DNA of 64,000 nucleotides from NCBI GenBank assembly GCA_902774295.1, contig CACYHP010000005.1, forward strand, positions 62,001-126,000, read 5' to 3'. Source of the DNA: an uncultured Bacteroidia bacterium. Lineage in GTDB: Bacteria > Bacteroidota > Bacteroidia > Bacteroidales > F082. The position numbers and the translations under genes are program-made. Under the pieces are notes generated by a model. That model had not been told where the DNA came from, ran no database searches, and was given only the letters and a program-made list of their open reading frames with translations. Shown here one piece after another: positions 9,572-17,820 of this stretch. Every line of letters begins with the position of its first letter. Position 1 is the stretch's first letter.

Positions 9572-11602
9572 TTATCTTTTTACGCTAACTTTCTCGGTCT
9601 TTGTACCATTTGCAGTCTCAATTCTTACCATGTAGATTCCTGATCCGAAACCGCTCAAATCGATGGTGGCGTTGCCTGTAGCTGTTGTCTCAAGAACCTT
9701 TTGACCGAGAGTGTTCATCACGCTGATAGTCATATCACCGTTACCTTCGATGTTGACCATGCCGTTGGTTGGGTTAGGGTAGAGGTGGACACTGCTTGCA
9801 CTGACTTCTGCAACAGCTGTGTTTTCGCAGTCGTTGTTGTATGTCAAGAAGATACCGTCGCTGTGTTCGTCTGAAGTGTAGAGAACCTCGTTATTGGCAT
9901 TTTTGATTACGAAAGCGCATTCGGAGTCGGTGTCGTATCCTGGGCTTGTATGATACCAGCCATGGTTCCAGATTAAGTTGATGTTGCCTTTCAAAAGAGG
10001 CATTACCACTGTCTTTTCTGAGCCTTCTTCCATAGTGACAGCAGCAATACGTTGTCCGTTCTCGTTGGTCACGCTGATGCAGGCGCCTTTCCAGCCGTCA
10101 CCGCCTTCGTCAGTGAGTTCGAAGATGATGTCGCATTTGTCGCCGACGAGAATCTGAGCGTAGGTTCTCTTGCTGAAGCCGTATTCATTTTCAGCGATGA
10201 TTGAGTACTGATAAAGTCCGGCTTGGAGGTTCTCGTCAACGAATTCCATCCTTTGGCCTTTGTTGCTTTCTGTCGTATAGATAAGCTCTTTGTCGCGATA
10301 GACCATGACGGTGCAGCTTGTCAGAGGCTCGCCGTTGAGGTTGTTTGCAGGGTTTGTCCAGCTGATGCTGACGCTTGTCATGTCCTCGTTTTCAACCACT
10401 TCGAAGTCTGTTATGGTTTCAGGACGGTTGAGATATTCCGGTGAGTCGGGGATGATGTGTCCGGTGAAGCCATTCATCATGTTGAATGCGTATTTTGTGG
10501 TGTTGAGAGCTCCTACAGGGCACCAGGCGTCGTCTTTGCCGCTCCAGCCCCAGTTGAAGTGGAAGTAGTCGTTCTCATCGTAGCCGTCGCATACGAAGGC
10601 GTGGCCGCCAGCGCCGGTGTCGTCTTGGCCGCTGTAATATAACGGAATGCCTTCGTCGAGGCCGCCTTCTTTCAGCATCTGTGTCCATTCCTCATTGGTG
10701 TAGCCTTGGCCCCAAAAGCCACCGCCATAGTTGGTGATGTGGTCATCGCAAGTATATTCGAAATAATTACGTAACGCCGGAGGTACGTCATCAGAAAAGG
10801 CGCCGCTGCCGTCGGGACCGTACATCATTTCTACAGCAATGCCGCAATGGTGCTGCAACTGAGCGATATAGAAGTAATCTTCTTCGGTGTTCAATGAGTC
10901 AATATCATTAGGCATCAACTCAAAATGATATTCGGTTTCGCCAAAGTTGGCTGTCTGCTCCGGATAATCATCAGGATAATAGGAGTGTGAGCCAAGCCCT
11001 TGTTCCGGATAGTTCCAGAATTTCATCACCTGTGCCATTGCTGTGGCGACACAGCCTGCATATACGTGACCTCCGCTGCCTCCTGCGTCTTCAGGGCACT
11101 GGCTGTTGTAAGGGAAGTTCTGGTGCCATGTGGTCTGAAGGAGAGGACCGACAACAATGCGGTTTTTTCTCTCCATATTGATATAGCCTGTTTCGGCAAC
11201 CGATGCCCATTCAGCAACGATGTCTTCTGTGGCTTTGAGGTTGTTTTCTCTAACATACTGAATCTCTTCGCAGAAGCTGTTGAGTGTGAAATTGAAACCG
11301 TCAGCGACGTCGTTAGGGTTGAAGCATCCGGTTGTGGAATAAGCTAAAATAGGCTTCACACGGTCGTCACCGGCTATGATGACGAAACCATTGTTGTCAC
11401 CGACATTGAAAACATAAAAATCTACATCACCACGAGTGGCTGCAGTGTGAACTAATTGAATGTTAGTTTGTTGTGAACCTTTCGCAGCGCTCATAAAACG
11501 CTGTCCGAGTTGCTGTGCGCGCTGTGCGTCGACAGGACCTGCGTAAATTTTGCCAATAGCTAAGGCAAAAATCGCGATCAACAAAAATTGATGTTTTTTC
11601 AT
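9572..11602 (-). CDS. C10 family (streptopain-like) cysteine protease with T9SS tail, copy 1
   Basis: A 676-residue secreted cysteine protease. It has a signal peptide, then a Spi-like propeptide starting PVDAQRAQQLGQRFMSAAKG, which keeps the zymogen inactive in SpeB relatives. The catalytic Cys is in YAGCVATAMAQVMKFW (C184). The catalytic His is in GGHAFVCDGYD (H334), followed by the conserved FHFNWGWSG. After the protease come an Fn3-like domain (about 400-490), another beta domain (about 495-600) and a T9SS type A tail (LYPNPTNGMVNIEG ... GIYMVRIET). It is probably exported by T9SS and processed outside the cell. It is a tandem paralogue of the next gene (11703-13727), and each copy has its own promoter. 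Confidence 0.9.
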   Translation of the reverse strand: MKKHQFLLIAIFALAIGKIYAGPVDAQRAQQLGQRFMSAAKGSQQTNIQLVHTAATRGDVDFYVFNVGDNNGFVIIAGDDRVKPILAYSTTGCFNPNDVADGFNFTLNSFCEEIQYVRENNLKATEDIVAEWASVAETGYINMERKNRIVVGPLLQTTWHQNFPYNSQCPEDAGGSGGHVYAGCVATAMAQVMKFWNYPEQGLGSHSYYPDDYPEQTANFGETEYHFELMPNDIDSLNTEEDYFYIAQLQHHCGIAVEMMYGPDGSGAFSDDVPPALRNYFEYTCDDHITNYGGGFWGQGYTNEEWTQMLKEGGLDEGIPLYYSGQDDTGAGGHAFVCDGYDENDYFHFNWGWSGKDDAWCPVGALNTTKYAFNMMNGFTGHIIPDSPEYLNRPETITDFEVVENEDMTSVSISWTNPANNLNGEPLTSCTVMVYRDKELIYTTESNKGQRMEFVDENLQAGLYQYSIIAENEYGFSKRTYAQILVGDKCDIIFELTDEGGDGWKGACISVTNENGQRIAAVTMEEGSEKTVVMPLLKGNINLIWNHGWYHTSPGYDTDSECAFVIKNANNEVLYTSDEHSDGIFLTYNNDCENTAVAEVSASSVHLYPNPTNGMVNIEGNGDMTISVMNTLGQKVLETTATGNATIDLSGFGSGIYMVRIETANGTKTEKVSVKR

Positions 11603-11636
11603 TTTTAATTAAGTTAATAATGGTTGTTAAGACCCG

Positions 11637-11644
11637 CAAAGATA
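11637..11644 (-). promoter_or_regulatory. -7 promoter element of C10 protease copy 1
   Basis: TATCTTTG on the minus strand (CAAAGATA as written), 34 nt upstream of the start codon and just downstream of the terminator that closes copy 2. Confidence 0.6.
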
Positions 11645-11647
11645 TAA

Positions 11648-11685
11648 AAAAAACTTGAAATCACAGGTGATTTCAAGTTTTTTTT
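11648..11685 (-). terminator. Terminator after C10 protease copy 2
   Basis: Perfect inverted repeat (aaacttgaaatca / tgatttcaagttt) flanked by A and T runs, so it could act on either strand. It separates the two tandem protease genes into independent units. Confidence 0.75.
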
Positions 11686-11702
11686 CAAAGATTTTAAGAA
11701 TA

Positions 11703-13727
11703 TTATCTTCTTACATTAACTTTCTCCGTCTTAATTCCGTTTTCTGTCTCAATTCTAACCATGTAAATGCCAGATTCGAGACTGCTCAAATCGACGGTGG
11801 CATTGTCGGTTGCTGTGCTGACAAGTATTGTCTGGCCGAGAGTGTTCATCACGCTGATGGTCATCGCGCCGTTACCTTCGATGTTGAGCATGCCGTTGGT
11901 CGGGTTAGGGTAGAGGCGGACGTTGCTTGCGCTGACTTCTGCAACAGCTGTGTGTTCGCAGTCGTTGTTGTATGTCAAGAATACGCCGTCGCTGTGCTCA
12001 TCAGAGGTGTAGAGGATTTCGTTGTCACTGTTTCTGATAACGAAAGCGCACTCATAATCGGTGTCGTATCCTGCGGTGTTATGATACCAGCCGTGGTTCC
12101 AGATGAAATTGAGCTCGCCTTTCAGCAATGGCATCACCATTGTGAGCTCTGAGCCGTCTTCCATTGTAACTGCAGCAATACGCTGTCCTTTCTCGTCTGT
12201 CACACTGATGCAGGCGCCTTTCCATCCATTGCCACCCTGATCGGTGAGTTCGAAGATAATATCGCATTTGTCGCCGACAAGAATCTGAGCGTAGGCTCTC
12301 TTGCTGAAACCATATTCATTCTCAGCGATGATAGAATACTGGTAAAGTCCGGCTTCGAGTTCTTCGTCAACGAAATCCATTCTTTGTCCTTTGTTGCTTT
12401 CTGTTGTATAGATAAGCTCTCTGTCGCGATAAACCATAACTGTCAAGTCAGTGAGAGGCTCGCCGTTGAGGTTGTATTCAGGGTTGGTCCAGCTGATGTT
12501 GACGCTTGTCATGTCTTCATTTTCAATGACTTCGAAGTCTATTATAGCTTCAGGACGGTTCAGATATTCCGGTGAGTTCGGGATGATGTGGCCAGTGAAG
12601 CCGTTCATCAGGTTGAATGCGTATTTTGTAGTGTTGAGAGCTCCGATAGGGCACCAGGCGTCGTCGCGACCGCTCCAGCCCCAGTTGAAGTGGAAGTAGT
12701 CGTTCTCATCGTAGCCGTCGCACACAAAGGCGTGACCGCCTTGCCAGTTGTCGTCCTGACCGCTATAATATAAAGGTATATTTTCATCAAGACCGCCGTC
12801 TTTCAGCATCTGAGCCCATTCCTCGTTGGTGTAGCCGCCATAGCCCCACCAGCTGTCGTTGGTGACATGGTTGTCGCAGGTGTATCTGAAATAGTTGCGC
12901 AACGCTGAAGGAACATCGTCAGAGTAGGCGCCGCTGCCATTGCCGCTGTATTGCATATCGACGGCTATACCGCATTGATGCAGGAACTGTGCGATATAGA
13001 AATAGTCTTCCTCGGTGCTCAATGAATCCAATTCGTTAGGCATCAGCTCGAAGTGATATTCTGTCTCTCCAAAGTTTGCTGTCTGCTGCGCATAACCAGC
13101 TGGATTGTAAGTATGTGAGCCTGTTCCCATTGGTGGCCAGTCGTAGAATTTCATCACCTGACCCATCGCTGTTGCAACGCAGCCTGCATAGACATGACCG
13201 CCGCTGCCTTCTTCGTCTTCAGGGCACTGGCTGTTCCAAGGGAAGTTCTGGTTCCAGATAGTCTGGCAGAGAGGTCCCACCACGGCGCGTGTGGCTCTGT
13301 CTTGATTGATTCTTCCTGTTGCTGCAACGGATGTCCATTCAGCTTTGATATCGGAAGTAACAGTGAGGTTGTTATCTCTCACATACTGTATTTCTTCACA
13401 GAAAGTGTTGAGTGTGAACTCAAAACCGTCAGCGACGTCGTTAGGGTTGAAGCATCCTGTTGTGGAATAAGCCAAAATAGGCTTCACGCGGTCGTCACCG
13501 GCGACGATGACGAATCCATTGTCACCGCTGACATTAAAAACGTAGTAATCCACGTCGCCGCGGGTGGCTGATGTATGGACCAGTTGAATATCAAGTTTTT
13601 GTGCACCTTTAGCGGTACTCAAAAAGCTCTGTCCGATTTGCTGAGCGCGCTGTGCATCAACAGGATCAGCAAAAATCTTGCCCATTGTCAAAACAAAAAT
13701 GGCAATAAGTAAAAAATTCTTTTTCAT
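11703..13727 (-). CDS. C10 family (streptopain-like) cysteine protease with T9SS tail, copy 2
   Basis: A 674-residue paralogue of the neighbouring protease, collinear over its whole length and very similar by eye. Signal peptide, Spi-like propeptide, catalytic Cys in YAGCVATAMGQVMKF (C183) and His in GGHAFVCDGYD (H332) are all intact, as is the T9SS tail (LYPNPTNGMLNIEG). Differences cluster around the activation region (RAVVGPLCQTIWNQNF here against RIVVGPLLQTTWHQNF in copy 1) and the substrate-side loops (MQYSGNGSGAYSDD against MMYGPDGSGAFSDD). This fits functional divergence after tandem duplication. The substrate is unknown. Confidence 0.9.
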   Translation of the reverse strand: MKKNFLLIAIFVLTMGKIFADPVDAQRAQQIGQSFLSTAKGAQKLDIQLVHTSATRGDVDYYVFNVSGDNGFVIVAGDDRVKPILAYSTTGCFNPNDVADGFEFTLNTFCEEIQYVRDNNLTVTSDIKAEWTSVAATGRINQDRATRAVVGPLCQTIWNQNFPWNSQCPEDEEGSGGHVYAGCVATAMGQVMKFYDWPPMGTGSHTYNPAGYAQQTANFGETEYHFELMPNELDSLSTEEDYFYIAQFLHQCGIAVDMQYSGNGSGAYSDDVPSALRNYFRYTCDNHVTNDSWWGYGGYTNEEWAQMLKDGGLDENIPLYYSGQDDNWQGGHAFVCDGYDENDYFHFNWGWSGRDDAWCPIGALNTTKYAFNLMNGFTGHIIPNSPEYLNRPEAIIDFEVIENEDMTSVNISWTNPEYNLNGEPLTDLTVMVYRDRELIYTTESNKGQRMDFVDEELEAGLYQYSIIAENEYGFSKRAYAQILVGDKCDIIFELTDQGGNGWKGACISVTDEKGQRIAAVTMEDGSELTMVMPLLKGELNFIWNHGWYHNTAGYDTDYECAFVIRNSDNEILYTSDEHSDGVFLTYNNDCEHTAVAEVSASNVRLYPNPTNGMLNIEGNGAMTISVMNTLGQTILVSTATDNATVDLSSLESGIYMVRIETENGIKTEKVNVRR

Positions 13728-13767
13728 TTTGTTTGAATTTGTTTAAAACAATTTATTTTTAATTCTG

Positions 13768-13775
13768 CAAAGATA
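13768..13775 (-). promoter_or_regulatory. -7 promoter element of C10 protease copy 2
   Basis: TATCTTTG on the minus strand (CAAAGATA as written), 40 nt upstream of the start codon. Confidence 0.6.
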
Positions 13776-13825
13776 ACAATCTTTTTTAAAAAAGGTGAAA
13801 AATGTTTTAATTATAAACAAAATGA

Positions 13826-13913
13826 CATGGACAAAGCCTTTGTTTTTTTGTCTGTAATAATATGATTATCAATTATTATTTGCTGGACAATATCAAAATG
13901 CATGGACAAACCC
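13826..13913. repeat. Spaced direct repeats CATGGACAAA upstream of TPR regulator
   Basis: CATGGACAAA[G/C]CC occurs at 13826 and 13901, exactly 75 bp apart, with a shorter CTGGACAA at about 13883 between them. They lie 45-130 bp upstream of the -7 element of the TPR regulator and could be activator or autoregulatory sites. Function is inferred from position only. Confidence 0.4.
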
Positions 13914-13954
13914 TTATTTTGGATTTTATACGTCTTGACAAAGAAAATTTTATA

Positions 13955-13962
13955 TAATTTTG
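13955..13962 (+). promoter_or_regulatory. -7 promoter element, nearly leaderless
   Basis: TAATTTTG with an upstream TTGACA at 13935. Only 7 nt separate the element from the ATG at 13970, so the transcript should be leaderless or nearly so. Confidence 0.6.
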
Positions 13963-13969
13963 CAACAGC

Positions 13970-15349
13970 ATGAAAGCTAAATTAACATACTTAATCCTAA
14001 TCTCGGTATCATTATATATTGTGATGTCGTCGTGCGAGTCGAGTGTAAGACGGCTGCAACGGGCGCGAGTACTTTATGAGGAAGGTGTTAGGCTGCGTTC
14101 GCAACGGTTCTCCGAAGAGGCTACGCAATGCTTCCTGGAGGCGTTGTCATTAATAGATGACGCGGATATGGCTGAGAAACCGTATAATAATGCGTCTCTG
14201 CAATTGCGCGCCAACGTCAAAGACAACCTCGGCGCGATGTACAACAAACACCAGATGTATGAGGATGCCTTGAAGATGCATCTCTCAGCTGTTGATGACT
14301 ATAAACTGGTTCACGATTCCGTCGGGCTGATGACGGCCTGGCGCAATAGCGGTCGTGCCGCTAAATCGCTCGGATGGTTCGCTCAGACCAAACAATATTA
14401 TGACAACGCCTTTCAAATCGCCACCTTATTAAATAACAATGCTATGATCAACGATCTCTATCTCGAAATTGGGCGCGATTATTATATGGAAATCGAGGAT
14501 TACCCCCAAGCCATTGATTTTGTTAGCAAAGCCATTGATGGCGGCTTACATGGCAACGATTTGGATGTCGCCAACATGACCCTTGGCATTCTTTATTATT
14601 ACATCGATGAAAACGACAAGGCTAAACCATATCTCGAAAAGGCATTGCAAAGCGAAAGAGCTGGGGTGAGGATGTCGGTCTATCAAACGCTCTACGGCAT
14701 CGCGCTTAACGAGGAAAACCTTGAGATGGCGATGGATTATGAGCAACTTTTCCTTGAAAACATGGCGCTTGCCGAGAAAGAACATAACAACGAAAACATC
14801 CAACGCATAAAATCGGAGTCGGAGTTAAAATCGCAGAAGACCCAGCTCGAGACCATGCATCGCACCAAGAGCTTAAGACTCTATCTGATTATCGCTGTCA
14901 CCTTGGCGGGAAGTCTTACTATATTGTTGGTCGTCAGGAAAAAGATGACTGACAGCAAGATCAAATCACTTGAAAAAGAGCTTCAAATGCGCGACAAGGT
15001 GATGCTGAGTAGCAGAGTGTTTGTCACTGCAAAGAAACTCGGTGAGCACCTCACTGCCGACGCGCTCAATTTCGACCTTAGTGATGCAGATTGGGATGAC
15101 TTCATCAGCATGACCGACTTGGTTTACGACGGCTTCTCGAAGCGGTTGCTTGCAAGGTTTCCGAAACTCACAAGAAACGACGTGCGCATCTGCTGCCTCG
15201 CAAAAAACGGCTTCTCTAACCAGGTGATTTCGATTTTGCTGGAAACACAGCTCGAATCATACTACAAACGCAAGATGCGCATCAAGCAGACGAAAATGGA
15301 ACTTGCCGAGGATGCGAGGACTTTTGAAGAGATTATTAATACCATTTAA
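13970..15349 (+). CDS. Membrane-anchored TPR protein with C-terminal HTH-like domain
   Basis: A 459-residue protein with a lipoprotein-like N-terminus (ISVSLYIVMSSCESS), tetratricopeptide-type helical repeats over about residues 25-280, a coiled stretch, one membrane helix (LYLIIAVTLAGSLTILLVV, about 303-321), a second coiled coil and a C-terminal helical domain. That last domain (LTRNDVRICCLAKNGFSNQVISILL) resembles the LuxR-type HTH found at the end of Bacteroidota TPR regulators. It shares this layout with the gene at 52529. An N-terminal TPR sensor with a cytosolic DNA-binding end is the likely arrangement, but a target is not shown. The next gene starts 4 nt after its stop, so it heads the surface-protein operon and may control it. 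Confidence 0.75.
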   Translation: MKAKLTYLILISVSLYIVMSSCESSVRRLQRARVLYEEGVRLRSQRFSEEATQCFLEALSLIDDADMAEKPYNNASLQLRANVKDNLGAMYNKHQMYEDALKMHLSAVDDYKLVHDSVGLMTAWRNSGRAAKSLGWFAQTKQYYDNAFQIATLLNNNAMINDLYLEIGRDYYMEIEDYPQAIDFVSKAIDGGLHGNDLDVANMTLGILYYYIDENDKAKPYLEKALQSERAGVRMSVYQTLYGIALNEENLEMAMDYEQLFLENMALAEKEHNNENIQRIKSESELKSQKTQLETMHRTKSLRLYLIIAVTLAGSLTILLVVRKKMTDSKIKSLEKELQMRDKVMLSSRVFVTAKKLGEHLTADALNFDLSDADWDDFISMTDLVYDGFSKRLLARFPKLTRNDVRICCLAKNGFSNQVISILLETQLESYYKRKMRIKQTKMELAEDARTFEEIINTI

Positions 15350-15353
15350 TACT

Positions 15354-16247
15354 ATGAAATACACAACAAAGCTTTTAATTATCATCTTGTCTTTATTTTT
15401 AGTGACGTTTATCTGCTGCAAGAAAACAAAGAATAACGTCGAACCGCAGAATCCAGCCCCTATGGATTTCACTGTAGACAGCCTAAACTATCGTGTCAAC
15501 GACGACGGCTCAACTGTGACAGTCACCAGTCATGTAAGCGGAAAATTTGCTTATGGCGATTTGTTAATCCCTGAAACGGTGTCGTATGACGGCAAAACCT
15601 ACACCATTACGGTTGTCGGTGACAAGGCTTTCGACGGATGTTGGGGACTCTCTGGCAATCTGAGTATCCCAAGCACAGTAACTAAAATTGGCGAAAACGC
15701 TTTCGGTTATTGTCAATTTACTGGTGGTTTGGATTTGCCTGGTAACCTCACTTACATTGGTGACCACGCATTCGCGTATTGTCAATGGATGAGAGGGGCT
15801 CTGTATATACCCGATTCGGTAACATATTTGGGCGAAGGCGCTTTCAGTGGATGTATGAGCTTTGACGGCACTTTGCACATTTCAAGAAACATAACTTCTA
15901 TCAAAAAAGGCACTTTTGGCTGGTGTCAACAATTAATCGGTACTCTATACATACCGAATTCTGTCACTGAAATCGGCGACTGGGCATTTCTGGGCTGTTA
16001 TAGATTTACCAGCTATTTGGAAATTCCTGAAGCCGTAACATATATCGGCGAAAGTGCATTCTCAGGATGCATTGGGTTCTCTGAAGTCATTTCCCTTGCC
16101 ACCGAACCACCGACATTAAGGCGTGATGCGTTCCCGTCCGATGTCTACACAACACTCACGGTTCCATGCAATAGCACATATCAGTATCAGCATTCACCTT
16201 GGTATCTGTTTTTTGACACAATAATTGAAGATTGCGATAAAAATTAA
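15354..16247 (+). CDS. BspA-like leucine-rich repeat lipoprotein
   Basis: A 297-residue predicted surface lipoprotein. The signal peptide ends in a lipobox-like VTFICCKKTK. The mature part has LRR_5 (BspA/TpLRR) repeats of about 24 residues with the pattern IPxxVTxIGExAFxxC, for example YIPDSVTYLGEGAFSGC. Such repeats form curved binding surfaces and in other Bacteroidota mediate attachment to host or other bacteria; the ligand here is unknown. The start at 15354 gives the signal peptide; an in-frame start at 15303 lies inside the previous gene. No T9SS tail is present, unlike the related protein at 17821. Co-transcription with 13970 is likely from the 4-nt gap. Confidence 0.82.
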   Translation: MKYTTKLLIIILSLFLVTFICCKKTKNNVEPQNPAPMDFTVDSLNYRVNDDGSTVTVTSHVSGKFAYGDLLIPETVSYDGKTYTITVVGDKAFDGCWGLSGNLSIPSTVTKIGENAFGYCQFTGGLDLPGNLTYIGDHAFAYCQWMRGALYIPDSVTYLGEGAFSGCMSFDGTLHISRNITSIKKGTFGWCQQLIGTLYIPNSVTEIGDWAFLGCYRFTSYLEIPEAVTYIGESAFSGCIGFSEVISLATEPPTLRRDAFPSDVYTTLTVPCNSTYQYQHSPWYLFFDTIIEDCDKN

Positions 16248-16259
16248 CCATTATATACT

Positions 16260-17804
16260 ATGAAGACAAATAATTCTATCAGATTTTTAATTATAAACGC
16301 GGCATTTTTGCTGTTATCCATTATTTTCATTACAAGTTGCAAAAAAGACAAAATCGACAATGGTTCTGGCAATGATCCTATTCCCAACGAGCCAGGCGTC
16401 GCCATCACCAATCCGCTTTGTTTTACAGCCGAAGAAGGCAGGGTCGCAATAGAGATTTGGGTACGCGAAGGTTATGAAACATCTTTTGATTTTGAGTATA
16501 GTTATGACAATGTCAAGTGGAACACTTTTATTCCTGATTATACAATTGTTGTTTTGGCTGAGGCTGGCGAAAAGGTTTATTTCAGAGGCCATAACCCTCT
16601 GGGACTCAGTCCGAACCATAATGTTTTTGATGAAGAGTATTTCTATTTTATTGGTCCATGTGCAAGATTTGTGACAAATGACAAAGCCGTGGCTTTAAGC
16701 GGAAATGTTATGTCGTTGATTGACACGGTTTACAGGGCAAATAAGCCTCTGCCGACAAGCTGTTTTGCCGGTCTGTTTGAATATACATCGGTAACATCCG
16801 CCCCCGAGCTGCCTGCCACATTATTAAGCGAATTTTGTTATACGCACATGTTTTTTTGCACAAATCTTGCATCAGCTCCAGAGTTGCCGGCAATGGTTTT
16901 AAAAAAGCGTTGTTATTCTGATATGTTCTACGGATGTGATAATCTGGCAGAAGCTCCTGAACTGCCCGCAACCATTTTGGCTGACTGGTGTTATGCATAC
17001 ATGTTTGGCTCTTGTTCTGGTATCACGACAGCTCCTGAACTGCCAGCGACCACTATGAAAGAGTGCTGTTATTTGGGTATGTTTGACGGCTGTGCAGGTC
17101 TCGAAACGGTCCCCGAACTGCCTGCAACCACTTTAGCTAAGTGTTGTTATGACAATATGTTTCATAGCTGTAGGTTTGAAACGGCTCCGCAGCTTCCTGC
17201 CACTACTTTGGCAAGCGGATGTTATGAAGGCATGTTTATGAACTGTAAAAATCTTGCAACAGCTCCCGAGTTGCCAGCAACTAATTTGGCAGATTACTGT
17301 TATGCGGGTATGTTCGCATTATGTGATAGTATTACTGAAGCTCCTGAACTGCCGGCGACAACTCTTGCCTCTTATTGCTATGCATGCATGTTCAGCGATT
17401 GTCGTTATATCACCACACCACCTGCGCTTCCGGCTACTGACTTGGCTGATCATTGCTACAGCTATATGTTCCAGTCGTGTTATAACATGACAACTGTTCC
17501 CGAACTGCCCGCTATGACCTTGGCTCCTTATTGCTACGAAGGGATGTTTAATTTGTGTGGCGGAATTGCCACGACTCCAGAACTTCCAGCAACTACTTTG
17601 GTTGAAGGCTGTTATAACGATATGTTTCACAGCTGCAATAGTCTGAACAGTGTCAGAGTTCATTTCACCGAATGGCGTGATGACGCGACAAACTGGTGGT
17701 TTGGCCAAAATGCAAACTATGGCACGTTTTATTGCCCAAGCTCTCTGCCTCAAGAATTTGGGTATAATAGAATTCCAACTCACTGGACAGTCGTGACTTT
17801 CTGA
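16260..17804 (+). CDS. Lipoprotein with 11 tandem LPA/CY-MF repeats
   Basis: A 514-residue lipoprotein (lipobox ITSCKKDK). After an N-terminal beta domain (about 50-150) there are eleven tandem repeats of about 23 residues with the core APELPATTLAxxCYxxMFxxC. The spacing resembles the BspA and DUF285-like MF..C repeat families found in surface proteins of Bacteroidota and Mollicutes. The C-terminus is a conserved cap (VHFTEW ... FYCPSSLPQEFG ... HWTVVTF). A close relative with the same lipobox context, repeats and cap lies at 46354, 30 kb away. Repeat DNA of this kind can expand or contract by recombination. A binding role is likely but not proven. Confidence 0.8.
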   Translation: MKTNNSIRFLIINAAFLLLSIIFITSCKKDKIDNGSGNDPIPNEPGVAITNPLCFTAEEGRVAIEIWVREGYETSFDFEYSYDNVKWNTFIPDYTIVVLAEAGEKVYFRGHNPLGLSPNHNVFDEEYFYFIGPCARFVTNDKAVALSGNVMSLIDTVYRANKPLPTSCFAGLFEYTSVTSAPELPATLLSEFCYTHMFFCTNLASAPELPAMVLKKRCYSDMFYGCDNLAEAPELPATILADWCYAYMFGSCSGITTAPELPATTMKECCYLGMFDGCAGLETVPELPATTLAKCCYDNMFHSCRFETAPQLPATTLASGCYEGMFMNCKNLATAPELPATNLADYCYAGMFALCDSITEAPELPATTLASYCYACMFSDCRYITTPPALPATDLADHCYSYMFQSCYNMTTVPELPAMTLAPYCYEGMFNLCGGIATTPELPATTLVEGCYNDMFHSCNSLNSVRVHFTEWRDDATNWWFGQNANYGTFYCPSSLPQEFGYNRIPTHWTVVTF

Positions 17805-17820
17805 AAAAACTAATTAAAAC

